Below are positions 49,577 to 57,442 of a stretch of DNA of 64,000 nt, piece by piece. Below the pieces are notes generated by a model. The model worked only from the letters and a program-made list of their open reading frames with translations, was not told the DNA's origin and searched no databases. Source of the stretch: DATDFB01 sp035276475 (GTDB taxonomy: Bacteria > Acidobacteriota > Thermoanaerobaculia > Gp7-AA8); assembly GCA_035276475.1 (NCBI GenBank), contig DATELQ010000020.1, positions 1-64,000 on the forward strand, read 5' to 3'. How positions within the stretch are numbered: position 1 is the stretch's first letter; the number at the start of each line of letters is the position of its first letter. A program made the position numbers and the translations under genes.

Positions 49577-51352
49577 ATGCACGTCCGTTTCTCGGTCCTT
49601 CTGTCGCTCATCGTCTGTCCGTTCGCGATGGCGGCAAGCATCACCGGCGTCGTCACGGCGCCATCAGGCGCCCCGATCGCAAACGCGCGCGTCGCCGTGT
49701 TTCGCGAGATGCCGCCGCCGGCCCTCATTGCGCTCGACGCGCCGCCTCGGCCGCTGGCGTCCGTGACCACCGGCGCGAGCGGCGCGTTCTCGGTCGAACC
49801 GGGAAGCAACGGGGTCGTCGTCGTGCACGTCTCCGCCGATGGCTTCGAGCCGGTCGACATCGCCACCGACCCCGAGCCGCTCGGCACACTCATGCTGCGG
49901 CCCGCCGAGACCGTCACCGGGCGCGTCACGGCGAACGGCAAGCCGGTCGCGAACGCGGCGGTCATCGCGATGCCGGTCGTGCAAGGCATCCCGACGGTCG
50001 TAATGACGGATGCCGACGGCAAGTACCGCATCGCCGAGCCGACGTGGTGGGCGGAGAGCATTCTCGTTCGCCATCCCGATTTCGCGCCCGCGGTGCATCC
50101 GATCTCCTCGCGCGATTTCGTGCTCTCTTCCGGAGACACGCTGCGCGGCTCGGTGGTCGACGAGAACGGCCGGCCGGCCGGCGGCGCGGCCGTCTCGCTC
50201 GATGGTCTGCTCGAAACCACCACCGGCGCCGACGGCCGCTTCACCATCGCGCACGTGTATGTGCGGCCGCTGCGGCTCGTCGCGCGAAGCGGCTCGCGCA
50301 TCGCCACAGCGTTGGCGAGCGAGAAGGCCATCGTGCTCAAGCTCGCCCCGGCACGGCGCATCGCCGGCACGCTCGTCGACGAGACCAACAAGCCGGTGGC
50401 CGGCGCGATCGTCACGGCCCTCGGCGACGCTCTCGGGGATTCGACGCTCAGCGACGCCCGCGGCGCGTTCGCCATCAGCGTGCCCGCCGGCCAGTACCTC
50501 GTCTCGGCGAGCGCGCACAACCTCGAGGCGGACTCCGGCGCAGCGGACGTGACGGGCGCTGACGCAAACGTCGCGCTCCATGCGACCCACCTCCTCCCGC
50601 TGCAGGGCGTCGTGCAGACCGCGGACGGGAAGCCGGTCGGCGGCGCGGCGCTCTTCGTCCTCGCCGGCGAGGGCGACGACGCGATGCCGATGCCGCTTTC
50701 GCCGCGTGCGAGCGGCGCGGACGGCCGCTTCCGCGTGCGCACGAAGATCATCGACTCGCAGCCCGAACGCATCGTGGCCATGAAGCCGGGAATGCCGCTG
50801 GCGACGTCGCCGCTCGTCACGCCGCGGACGCGCGAGGTCGTCGTCACCATGCCCGACCGAGGAGTCGAAGTCCACGGCGTCGTCACCGGCCGCGACGGAA
50901 AACCGCTGGCCGACGTCGCCGTGACGCCGCTTCCCGGCGAGCGGCGATTCGGGGAGCCGGCGCTTCTCTGGGCGACGACCGATGCCGCCGGCCGTTTCTC
51001 CGGCTACCTCGCCGCCGGCTCGACCGCCCTGGGCTTCGCCAAACGCGGCTACGTGCGCGAGGAACAGCGCGTGACCGTAACGGCAGACGCGAAGCCGGTC
51101 GCGGTCTCGCTCCGCGCGACCGTCGGCATTCGCGGACGCGTCGTGAATGCCGACGGCTCGCCGGCCGCCGAGGTGCCGGTGCTGACGCGCTCCGAGCAGG
51201 CGCAGACCGATGCGAACGGCACGTTCGTGCTCGAGAACCTCGAGCCGGGCCCGCAACAGATCCTCTTCGGCAAAGAAGGCGAACAGCGAGCTACGGTCAA
51301 GGCCCCGGCCAGCGACGTGCGGCTCGTCTTGAAGCCGAGCGACACGCGCTGA
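49577..51352 (+). CDS. Secreted multi-repeat carboxypeptidase-regulatory-like (CarboxypepD_reg) protein
   Basis: The 591-residue protein has a signal peptide (RFSVLLSLIVCPFAMA) followed by about seven tandem beta-sandwich units of 75-90 residues. Each contains a hallmark such as ITGVVTAPSGAPIANARVAV, VTGRVTANGKPVANAAVIA, LRGSVVDENGRPAGGAAVSL, IAGTLVDETNKPVAGAIVTA, LQGVVQTADGKPVGGAALFV, VHGVVTGRDGKPLADVAVTP, IRGRVVNADGSPAAEVPVLT. Such units act as stalks or binding modules on the surface. No catalytic domain is visible. The ORF is intact and stands alone. Confidence 0.85.
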   Translation: MHVRFSVLLSLIVCPFAMAASITGVVTAPSGAPIANARVAVFREMPPPALIALDAPPRPLASVTTGASGAFSVEPGSNGVVVVHVSADGFEPVDIATDPEPLGTLMLRPAETVTGRVTANGKPVANAAVIAMPVVQGIPTVVMTDADGKYRIAEPTWWAESILVRHPDFAPAVHPISSRDFVLSSGDTLRGSVVDENGRPAGGAAVSLDGLLETTTGADGRFTIAHVYVRPLRLVARSGSRIATALASEKAIVLKLAPARRIAGTLVDETNKPVAGAIVTALGDALGDSTLSDARGAFAISVPAGQYLVSASAHNLEADSGAADVTGADANVALHATHLLPLQGVVQTADGKPVGGAALFVLAGEGDDAMPMPLSPRASGADGRFRVRTKIIDSQPERIVAMKPGMPLATSPLVTPRTREVVVTMPDRGVEVHGVVTGRDGKPLADVAVTPLPGERRFGEPALLWATTDAAGRFSGYLAAGSTALGFAKRGYVREEQRVTVTADAKPVAVSLRATVGIRGRVVNADGSPAAEVPVLTRSEQAQTDANGTFVLENLEPGPQQILFGKEGEQRATVKAPASDVRLVLKPSDTR

Positions 51353-51368
51353 GGTCGCGGAACGTCCG

Positions 51369-51791
51369 TTACTGCACCTGTCGCGGCGGCGCCTCCTCCC
51401 GCCCCGCCCAGATGATGTCGACGTCGTACTTGGCGATCGTGGCATCGGCGGTCATCAGCGGCACTCCTTCCGTCTGTGCCTGAGCGATCAGAAGGCAGTC
51501 GAAGGGATCGCGATGGTGCAGCGGCAGCTCGGCCACGCGCAGAGCGTGGTTGATGTAGAGCGGCAGCGTCTTGACACGGGAGCTCTCGATCCCGGCCTCG
51601 ACATACTCCTTCGCTGAGGAGGGAAAGGTGAGCTTTCCGATCCGTGCCTTGACCGCGATCTCCGCAACGCTCACGGCGGAGAAGACGATGGTGTTCTCGT
51701 CACTGGCGATCAACGCCAAAGCCTTGTCGTTCAACCTCTCCCGCGCAACGAAGGCCCAAAGCCAGCAGTGGGTATCAATCAGGAATTTCAT
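51369..51791 (-). CDS. vapC: VapC-type PIN-domain ribonuclease toxin
   Basis: The 140-residue PIN domain has the conserved acidic residues in FLIDTHCWLWAF, VSVAEIAVKARIGK, HHRDPFDCLLIAQAQ and PLMTADATIAKYD, so it should be catalytically competent. The ATG at 51791 overlaps the antitoxin gene by 17 bp; a longer frame to 51824 would overlap more. The type II toxin-antitoxin assignment rests on this pairing. Such toxins cleave tRNA or rRNA when the antitoxin is degraded. Confidence 0.9.
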   Translation of the reverse strand: MKFLIDTHCWLWAFVARERLNDKALALIASDENTIVFSAVSVAEIAVKARIGKLTFPSSAKEYVEAGIESSRVKTLPLYINHALRVAELPLHHRDPFDCLLIAQAQTEGVPLMTADATIAKYDVDIIWAGREEAPPRQVQ

Positions 51792-52014
51792 CCAACCCCC
51801 AAGTCTCCGGATCGACCTCGTCATCGAAGTCAGGGCTGATCCAGACCTTCCCTTCCCAACTGCCGATCCAGTCGTTCTTCGGCTTCGTCTCGTACGGCAC
51901 CAGGCGCGCGACCGGCTTTCCGTCCCGCGCGATGATGATTTCCTCGCCCGACGCCACTTTCACCAGCAGGCGTGAGAGATGCGTTTTCGCTTCATGTACA
52001 TTCACGATTTCCAT
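51775..52014 (-). CDS. vapB: Phd/YefM-type antitoxin partner of VapC
   Basis: The 79-residue protein has the Phd/YefM-like DNA-binding N-terminus (EIVNVHEAKTHLSRLLVKVA, SGEEIIIARDGKPVARLVPY) and an acidic C-terminal tail (SPDFDDEVDPETWGLDEIPD) that would wrap the toxin. A well-spaced -35/-10 pair and a palindrome lie directly upstream, consistent with autoregulation. Confidence 0.9.
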   Translation of the reverse strand: MEIVNVHEAKTHLSRLLVKVASGEEIIIARDGKPVARLVPYETKPKNDWIGSWEGKVWISPDFDDEVDPETWGLDEIPD

Positions 52015-52020
52015 CCTTCT

Positions 52021-52049
52021 AATCTAGCTTAGTCATTTGACTTAGTCAA
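52021..52049 (-). promoter_or_regulatory. vapBC promoter and operator
   Basis: On the minus strand TTGACT (52044-52049) and TAGATT (52021-52026) are separated by 17 bp, and AGAAGG plus the ATG follow 6 nt later. The -35 lies within a perfect 6-1-6 palindrome (52037-52049), and CTTAGTCA occurs twice (52028-52035, 52041-52048) at a 13-bp step. Binding of the VapBC complex there would block RNA polymerase. The palindrome overlaps the comM stop codon. Confidence 0.6.
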
Positions 52050-53575
52050 GTCCTAAAGTATGCTTTATCCAACGCTCGATAGTGAATCGCCTCCGCAAGA
52101 TGCGCCGACTCAATCCTTTCGCTCCCGGCCAAGTCCGCGATCGTCCGGGCGACCTTGAGCACCCGGTCGTACGCGCGGGCCGAGAGCGCCAGGCGGGACA
52201 TGGCCTGTTCGAGCAGCCGCCGGGAGGGCGGGTCGAGCTCGCAGGCCTTCCGCATCGCTTTCGGGGTCATCTCGGCGTTGCACTGCGTCGGCGAGCGGCG
52301 GAAGCGCTCGCGCTGCAGCAGGCGCGCGGCGTCGACGCGCTCCCGAATCGCGCCCGACGCTTCTCCCATCTGCGTCGACGCAATCTCCTCGGCAGAGAGC
52401 GCCGGCACCTCCACCTGCAGGTCGATCCGGTCGAGTAGTGGCCCGGAGATCTTCGCGAGGTAGCGCGAGATCTGGATTGGCGAGCAGAGGCACTCGCGCC
52501 GCGCGTCGTTGAAGTAGCCGCACGGGCAGGGATTCAGCGCCGCGGCGAGCGTGAAGCGCGACGGGAACGTCACCGTACGCGTTACCCGCGCGATCGTCAC
52601 GATCCCGTCCTCCATCGGCTGGCGCAGCACCTCGAGCGTGTCGCGGCGGAACTCCGGCAGCTCGTCGAGAAAGAGCACGCCGTGATGCGCGAGGCTCACC
52701 TCCCCCGGCTTTGGCGGCGTCCCTCCGCCGACCAGCGCCGCGTTCGACAGCGTGTGATGCGGCGCGCGGAACGGCCGGCGCGTCAGGAGGCCGCTACCGG
52801 CCGGGAGCAGTCCCGCGACGGAGTGGATCTTCGTCGTGACGATGGACTCTTCGAGCGAGAGCCGCGGCAGGATCGACGGCAACCGCTTCGCCAGCATCGT
52901 CTTTCCGGAGCCGGGCGGGCCGACCATCAGGATGTTGTGACCACCCGCCGCCGCCACTTCGAGCGCCCGTTTCGCCTGTGCCTGCCCGCGCACTTCGGCG
53001 TAATCGGCGCTCTCCGGCGGCATCTCCGCGATGGCCGCCGACGTCGTCGGCTCTACGACTTGTAGACCTTTCAGATGGCGAACGAGCGCCGGCAGATGGG
53101 CGACGCCGATCACGCGCAGCGACCGCACCGCCGCCGCCTCGTTCGCGTTCGCGGTGGGGACGACAAGCTCGCGCACCGGCTCGCGCGCGACTGCTGCCGC
53201 GATCGACAGCGCCCCCCGCACCGGCGCGATCGCGCCGTCGAGCGACAGCTCGCCGACGAACACACGCCCATCGATCTCCTCCGCCTTCAGCATCTCCATG
53301 GCCTGGAGGATGCCGAGGGCGATCGGCAGGTCGAAGGCGGAGCCTTCCTTCTTCACATCGGCCGGAGAGAGATTGACTGTGACGTAGCGGGCCGGCCACC
53401 AGAAGCCACAGTTAAACAGCGCGGAGCGGACGCGTGAGAACGCCTCCCGCACCGCAAGGTCGGGCAAGCCGACCATGACGAATTTCGGCTGCCCGTGTTC
53501 GACCGCGTCGACCTCGACGGTGATGCGGACAGCGTCGATTCCCAACGTGGCAGCGCTCCATACTTTGGCGAGCAT
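52046..53575 (-). CDS. comM: ComM/YifB family Mg-chelatase-like AAA+ ATPase
   Basis: ComM is a hexameric helicase promoting branch migration during natural transformation. The 509-residue protein has the N-terminal Lon-like domain (FVMVGLPDLAVREAFSRVRS, VNLSPADVKKEGSAFDLPIA), Walker A MVGPPGSGKTMLAKRLP, the RPFRAPHHTLSNAALVGGG signature, Walker B GVLFLDELPEF, a zinc-like CPCGYFNDARREC and the C-terminal helical domain. The start at 53575 gives the family N-terminus; the longer frame is antisense to the next gene. Confidence 0.93.
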   Translation of the reverse strand: MLAKVWSAATLGIDAVRITVEVDAVEHGQPKFVMVGLPDLAVREAFSRVRSALFNCGFWWPARYVTVNLSPADVKKEGSAFDLPIALGILQAMEMLKAEEIDGRVFVGELSLDGAIAPVRGALSIAAAVAREPVRELVVPTANANEAAAVRSLRVIGVAHLPALVRHLKGLQVVEPTTSAAIAEMPPESADYAEVRGQAQAKRALEVAAAGGHNILMVGPPGSGKTMLAKRLPSILPRLSLEESIVTTKIHSVAGLLPAGSGLLTRRPFRAPHHTLSNAALVGGGTPPKPGEVSLAHHGVLFLDELPEFRRDTLEVLRQPMEDGIVTIARVTRTVTFPSRFTLAAALNPCPCGYFNDARRECLCSPIQISRYLAKISGPLLDRIDLQVEVPALSAEEIASTQMGEASGAIRERVDAARLLQRERFRRSPTQCNAEMTPKAMRKACELDPPSRRLLEQAMSRLALSARAYDRVLKVARTIADLAGSERIESAHLAEAIHYRALDKAYFRT

Positions 53576-53643
53576 GGCATTTCGCGACCACGCGCAAATT
53601 CCACCGCCGAGGCTACCTCGGCCACGCCAGGGCGCGCAAGCGT

Positions 53644-53649
53644 TAGGAT
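53644..53649 (+). promoter_or_regulatory. Putative -10 box (TAGGAT)
   Basis: TAGGAT ends 7 nt before ATG 53657 and overlaps an alternative ATG at 53648, arguing for the later start. Confidence 0.3.
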
Positions 53650-53656
53650 GCGCGCC

Positions 53657-55087
53657 ATGCTTCACGCCGTCGTTCTCACCCTCACCATCGCCGCGCAGCG
53701 CGCCGTCCTCGACGAATTCACGCAGCTCCTGGCCATCCCGAACCTCGCCAGCGACGCGCCGAACATCCAGCGCAACGCCGCCGCCATCCGGGCGATGTTC
53801 GACAAGCGCGGTCTCACGACGCGATTCCTGACGGTCGAGGGGGCGCCGCCGATCGTCGTCGCCGACTACAAAGTCCCCGGCGCGACGAAGACGATCGCGT
53901 ACTACGCGCACTACGACGGTCAGCCGGTCGACGCCGCGCAGTGGACGTCGCCGCCGTGGACGCCGGTCATGCGCGACGCAGCGGGCCACGATGTCGAGTG
54001 GCGCAACGCCGCCGCCATCGATCCCGAGTGGCGCCTCTACGCGCGCTCCGCCGGCGACGACAAGGCGCCGATCGTGGCCATGGCCGCCGCGCTCGATCAG
54101 CTCAAAGCGGCAGGTAAGAAACCATCGCAGAACCTCCGTTTTGTGTTCGAAGGCGAAGAGGAAGCGGGCTCACCGCACCTCGCCGCGTACCTCGCGAAAT
54201 ACCCCGACGTGCTGCGGCCCGACGTCTGGGTTCTCTGCGACGGCCCGGTGCACCAGAGCCGGCGCATGCAGCTCTTCTTCGGCGCGCGCGGCGTCGTCGA
54301 CCTCGAGCTCACCGTCTATGGCCCAGTGAAGGCGCTGCACGACGGGCACTACGGCAACTGGGTGCCGAACCCGATCGTGAGACTCACACATCTCATCGAC
54401 TCGATGCGCGACGAGAGCGGCCGCATCCTCATCAAAGGCTTCTACGACGACGTGCGGCCTCCCACCTCCAGCGAGCTCGCCGCGCTGAAGAACATCCCCC
54501 CGGTCGAGGAGGATCTGAAGCGTGAGTTCGCGATCGGGTCGACGGAGCGCAAGTTCCTCAACGACGCGCTCCTCTTTCCCGCGCTGAACGTGCGCGGCGT
54601 CGCCGCGGGACGCGTCGGCGCGCAGGCCTCGAACTCGATCCCAACCGAGGCGCGGGCGTCGATCGACTTCCGCCTCGTGCCGGCGCAGACGCCGGAGTCA
54701 GTCAAGACCCTCGTCGAGCATCACCTCGAGTCGCAGGGCTGGACGATCGTCCGCGACGCCCCCGACACCGCCACCCGTCTCGCGCGCGCGAACGTCGTCC
54801 GCGTCGAGTGGGGGCCCGGCTATCCCTCCGCGCGCACGCCGCTCGACGCGCCGCTGTCAAAGAGCGCCGCCGCGATCATGCGCGCCGCCGGGCACGACCC
54901 CGTCCTCCTCCCCACCCTCGGCGGCAGCATTCCGATGTACCTCTTCCAGCAGCCCGGCAACACGCCGGTCATCGGCCTGCCGATCGCCAATCACGACGAC
55001 AACCAGCACGCCGCGAACGAGAACCTGCGCCTGCAGAACCTGTGGGACGGCATCGACGTTTACGCCGCGCTCTTCGTCGGCATGTGA
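53657..55087 (+). CDS. Secreted M20-family metallopeptidase
   Basis: The 476-residue protein has a short N-terminal hydrophobic segment (LHAVVLTLTIAA) and M20 metal ligands: AYYAHYDGQPVD, SAGDDKAPIVAM, FEGEEEAGSPHL, LCDGPVHQS, and IANHDDNQHAANENL. The dimerisation domain lies near GARGVVDLELTVYGP. Members include dipeptidases and aminoacylases with two zinc ions. No exact substrate can be assigned. It is the second M20 enzyme of the window (see 36985) but is only distantly similar. Confidence 0.88.
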   Translation: MLHAVVLTLTIAAQRAVLDEFTQLLAIPNLASDAPNIQRNAAAIRAMFDKRGLTTRFLTVEGAPPIVVADYKVPGATKTIAYYAHYDGQPVDAAQWTSPPWTPVMRDAAGHDVEWRNAAAIDPEWRLYARSAGDDKAPIVAMAAALDQLKAAGKKPSQNLRFVFEGEEEAGSPHLAAYLAKYPDVLRPDVWVLCDGPVHQSRRMQLFFGARGVVDLELTVYGPVKALHDGHYGNWVPNPIVRLTHLIDSMRDESGRILIKGFYDDVRPPTSSELAALKNIPPVEEDLKREFAIGSTERKFLNDALLFPALNVRGVAAGRVGAQASNSIPTEARASIDFRLVPAQTPESVKTLVEHHLESQGWTIVRDAPDTATRLARANVVRVEWGPGYPSARTPLDAPLSKSAAAIMRAAGHDPVLLPTLGGSIPMYLFQQPGNTPVIGLPIANHDDNQHAANENLRLQNLWDGIDVYAALFVGM

Positions 55088-55105
55088 CGTGATAGAACTC
55101 GCAGC

Positions 55106-55399
55106 ATGCACATCGCCGTTCCGCACCGCACCGACAAAGAAACCGCCCGCAAGATCATCTATCAGCGCCTCGGACAGCTCGTGGCGCAGTACGGTCACTA
55201 CCTCAGCGAGCACGAGACGCGGTGGGAGGGCGACACGCTCCACTTCACCGGCGCCGCGCGCGGCTTCAAGGCCAACGGCACGGTGCAGGTGACCGACACC
55301 GAGGTCATCATCGACGGCAAGCTACCGCTCATCGCCAAGCCGTTCGAGCCGCGAATCAAGAGCACGATCGAAAAAGAAGCGAACGCGATGTTCGGTTAG
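55106..55399 (+). CDS. Polyhydroxyalkanoic acid system-like protein (PHA_gran_rgn-type)
   Basis: The 97-residue protein begins HIAVPHRTDKETARKIIYQR and has a beta-rich centre (HETRWEGDTLHFTGAARGFK, NGTVQVTDTEVIIDGKLPLI) and a C-terminal KSTIEKEANAMFG helix, matching the small family annotated as polyhydroxyalkanoic-acid system proteins. No PHA synthase or phasin gene is nearby. TAGAAC lies 7 nt before the ATG. The 3' end overlaps the convergent lysozyme-like gene by 4 bp. Confidence 0.75.
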   Translation: MHIAVPHRTDKETARKIIYQRLGQLVAQYGHYLSEHETRWEGDTLHFTGAARGFKANGTVQVTDTEVIIDGKLPLIAKPFEPRIKSTIEKEANAMFG

Positions 55400-55980
55400 G
55401 CGATGCAGGACTCGACCAGGTCCGCCTCCGCGTCGCGCCGCTTCAGCAATCCGTCGAGGCCCTTCCCCTCCCACAGCCGCTTCATGGCCCGGATCTGATC
55501 GGCGATCCCTTGCAGGTCGCCCTTCGGCACCAGGTCGCGGATCGCGCGCATCTCCGCGCGGCTGTCGCCGTTCATCGACGTGCCGCGGTTATAGACCAGC
55601 GAGAAGAGCGCCCCCTGCGCGTCGGCCGGCAGATCGTCGACGCCGGGAAACGCCTGCTGCGTCAGCTTCTGGTACTTCGGCACCGAGCGCTCCAGGAAGA
55701 CCCTCTCGGCGTCGCTGTTCTTGATCTTGACCGCCTTCAGCCCGGAAGCCTTTGCCTTCGCGTCCGATCCCTTCAGACCGAGGACCTGCGACAGCGTCGT
55801 GAAGTCGCCGTCGCTGAGGCACGGCTTCCAGTCGTTCTCGAAGTCGCCCGCCGCTTCGTATCCGAGGTCGTAGCCGAGACCGATCGTGATGCCGGAGTCG
55901 CCGCCGGGCCAGTCGCACGGCTGATCGATTCCCTCGTACTGCCAAATCAAATTCTTCGCATTCTCCGTCAAAGGTTCCAT
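55396..55980 (-). CDS. Lysozyme-like (GH24/pesticin-type) peptidoglycan hydrolase
   Basis: The 194-residue protein has an early catalytic-Glu-like region (LIWQYEGIDQPCD), GITIGLGYDLGYEAAGDF and GALFSLVYNRGTSMNGDSR, resembling T4-lysozyme/pesticin folds (E-D/T catalytic arrangement). There is no signal peptide, so export would depend on another route, as for phage endolysins. AAGGGAG precedes the ATG. No holin or phage gene is nearby. The family call is from pattern only. Confidence 0.6.
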   Translation of the reverse strand: MEPLTENAKNLIWQYEGIDQPCDWPGGDSGITIGLGYDLGYEAAGDFENDWKPCLSDGDFTTLSQVLGLKGSDAKAKASGLKAVKIKNSDAERVFLERSVPKYQKLTQQAFPGVDDLPADAQGALFSLVYNRGTSMNGDSRAEMRAIRDLVPKGDLQGIADQIRAMKRLWEGKGLDGLLKRRDAEADLVESCIA

Positions 55981-56021
55981 GACGGGACTCCCTTCAATTG
56001 ATGGATGTGCGGAGAATTATA

Positions 56022-56237
56022 TCAGTCGACGTGAAAGATTTTCTTCAGCGCATCGACATTCGGGTCGACGAAGAGGCGTCCGTCGACTTCGAGGGCCGGG
56101 TCCATCCCGAGGTGGAACGTCTTCGACTGGAACTGTTCGGGGGTGAGCAGCTCGTAGGAGACGTGGTAGCGCGTCAGGAATCCTTGAATCAGGCTGGTTT
56201 TATGTCGTTGTGTTCCGGGGACAAGTCGTACTTGCAT
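56022..56237 (-). CDS. Glutaredoxin/thioredoxin-like small protein without active-site cysteines
   Basis: The 71-residue protein looks like a minimal thioredoxin fold: beta strand and helix MQVRLVPGTQRHKTSLIQGF, LTRYHVSYELL, then PALEVDGRLFVDPNVDAL. The position where glutaredoxins have CxxC after the first strand reads PGTQRHKT, so there are no redox cysteines at all. GGGAGGGGAGG abuts the start. It could be a degenerated redox protein or a protein-binding fold. Confidence 0.45.
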   Translation of the reverse strand: MQVRLVPGTQRHKTSLIQGFLTRYHVSYELLTPEQFQSKTFHLGMDPALEVDGRLFVDPNVDALKKIFHVD

Positions 56238-56275
56238 CCTCCCCTCCCTTTTCGCCCAGAGACTGGGTCGACCAG

Positions 56276-56281
56276 TATACT
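56276..56281 (+). promoter_or_regulatory. Putative -10 box (TATACT) for the permease operon
   Basis: TATACT ends 6 nt before the GTG at 56288 with CCTCCG between. It is the same hexamer as the box before leuS. It would drive the operon reaching to at least 58602 and perhaps 61871. Confidence 0.45.
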
Positions 56282-56287
56282 CCTCCG

Positions 56288-57442
56288 GTGCGCCTGCTCC
56301 GGCTCGTTTTCAAGAACGCGCTGCGGAACCGCCGGCGCACCGTCCTCACGGCGTTGAGCGTCGCCGTTTCCCTCTTTCTCCTCGTCAGCCTCCGTACCCT
56401 CACCATCGAGATCAAAGGCGACTCGCTCATGACAGAGCAATCGACGCGCCGACTCATCACCCGCAGCGGCGTGTCGCTGGCCGTGCCGCTGCCGCTGGCG
56501 TACAAGGAGCGGCTGCGGCGCCTCGGCGGCTCCGACATCGTCGCCGAGTACCAGTGGTTCCCCTGCTTCTACAAAGAGCCGCGCGAGCCGATGATCGTCA
56601 TCGCCACGGCGCCGGAGTTCTGCGGCACCGATCCCGAGTACCCGACCACGCCGGCCGAGCTGAAGGCATTTACGGACGACGTCACCGGGGCGTTGATCCC
56701 GGTGAAGATGATGGAGCGCTTCGGCTGGAAGGTCGGCGACCGCGTCACCTTCACCGGCACCATCTTCCCGTTCAACCTCGACGTCGTCATCCGCGGCACC
56801 TTCACCGGGCCGGCCCAGAACGCGCCCGTCTGCCACTACCGCTACGTCAACGAGCTCCTGCGGCGGACCATGCCGAGCCGCGCCGACAAGACCATGGCCT
56901 TCATCGTCCGGACCTCGGCGGACCACTCGCCGGCGGCGCTGGCGCAGCAGATCGACGACACCTTCCGCAACTCCGACGTCCCCACGCGTACCGAATCGGA
57001 GAAGGACTTCGTCCTCGGCTTTACCTCGATGCTCGGCAACGTGGCGATGTTCATCAGCTTCATCGCCATCGCCGTCGTCTTCGCCATCGTCCTCGTGGCC
57101 ACGAACACGATGTCGATGGCTGTCCGCGAGCGGACGCACGAGATCGCCGTGCTCAAGACCTTGGGCTTCCGCCCGGCGCAGGTGCTGGCCATGTTCGTCG
57201 CCGAGTCGGTCGTCATCTCCGGCGGCGGCGGGATCGCCGGCATCGTCGGCGCGCGGCTCTTCTTCACGACCTTCGACATCTACAAACTGACCAACGGCAT
57301 CGTCCAGCACTTCGACATCAAGACGCCGACGGTGATGCTTGCGATTGCGGTGGCGCTGGCGATGTCGATCGTCAGCGCCGTCGTCCCGGCGTGGCGCGGC
57401 GCCGCGCGGCCGATCGCCGCGGGACTGCGCGAGGTGGCGTGA
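56288..57442 (+). CDS. ABC transporter permease of the FtsX/MacB/LolCE type, subunit 1
   Basis: The 384-residue protein has one N-terminal helix (VLTALSVAVSLFLLVSL), a large periplasmic domain (about 50-265), and three C-terminal helices (MFISFIAIAVVFAIVLV, ISGGGGIAGIVGARLFF, MLAIAVALAMSIVSAVV) with the conserved RERTHEIAVLKTLGFRPAQV coupling region between the first two. Such permeases work with a MacB-like ATPase on lipoproteins, peptides or LPS. The start is GTG 56288. The stop overlaps the next gene's ATG (TGATG). Confidence 0.88.
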   Translation: MRLLRLVFKNALRNRRRTVLTALSVAVSLFLLVSLRTLTIEIKGDSLMTEQSTRRLITRSGVSLAVPLPLAYKERLRRLGGSDIVAEYQWFPCFYKEPREPMIVIATAPEFCGTDPEYPTTPAELKAFTDDVTGALIPVKMMERFGWKVGDRVTFTGTIFPFNLDVVIRGTFTGPAQNAPVCHYRYVNELLRRTMPSRADKTMAFIVRTSADHSPAALAQQIDDTFRNSDVPTRTESEKDFVLGFTSMLGNVAMFISFIAIAVVFAIVLVATNTMSMAVRERTHEIAVLKTLGFRPAQVLAMFVAESVVISGGGGIAGIVGARLFFTTFDIYKLTNGIVQHFDIKTPTVMLAIAVALAMSIVSAVVPAWRGAARPIAAGLREVA

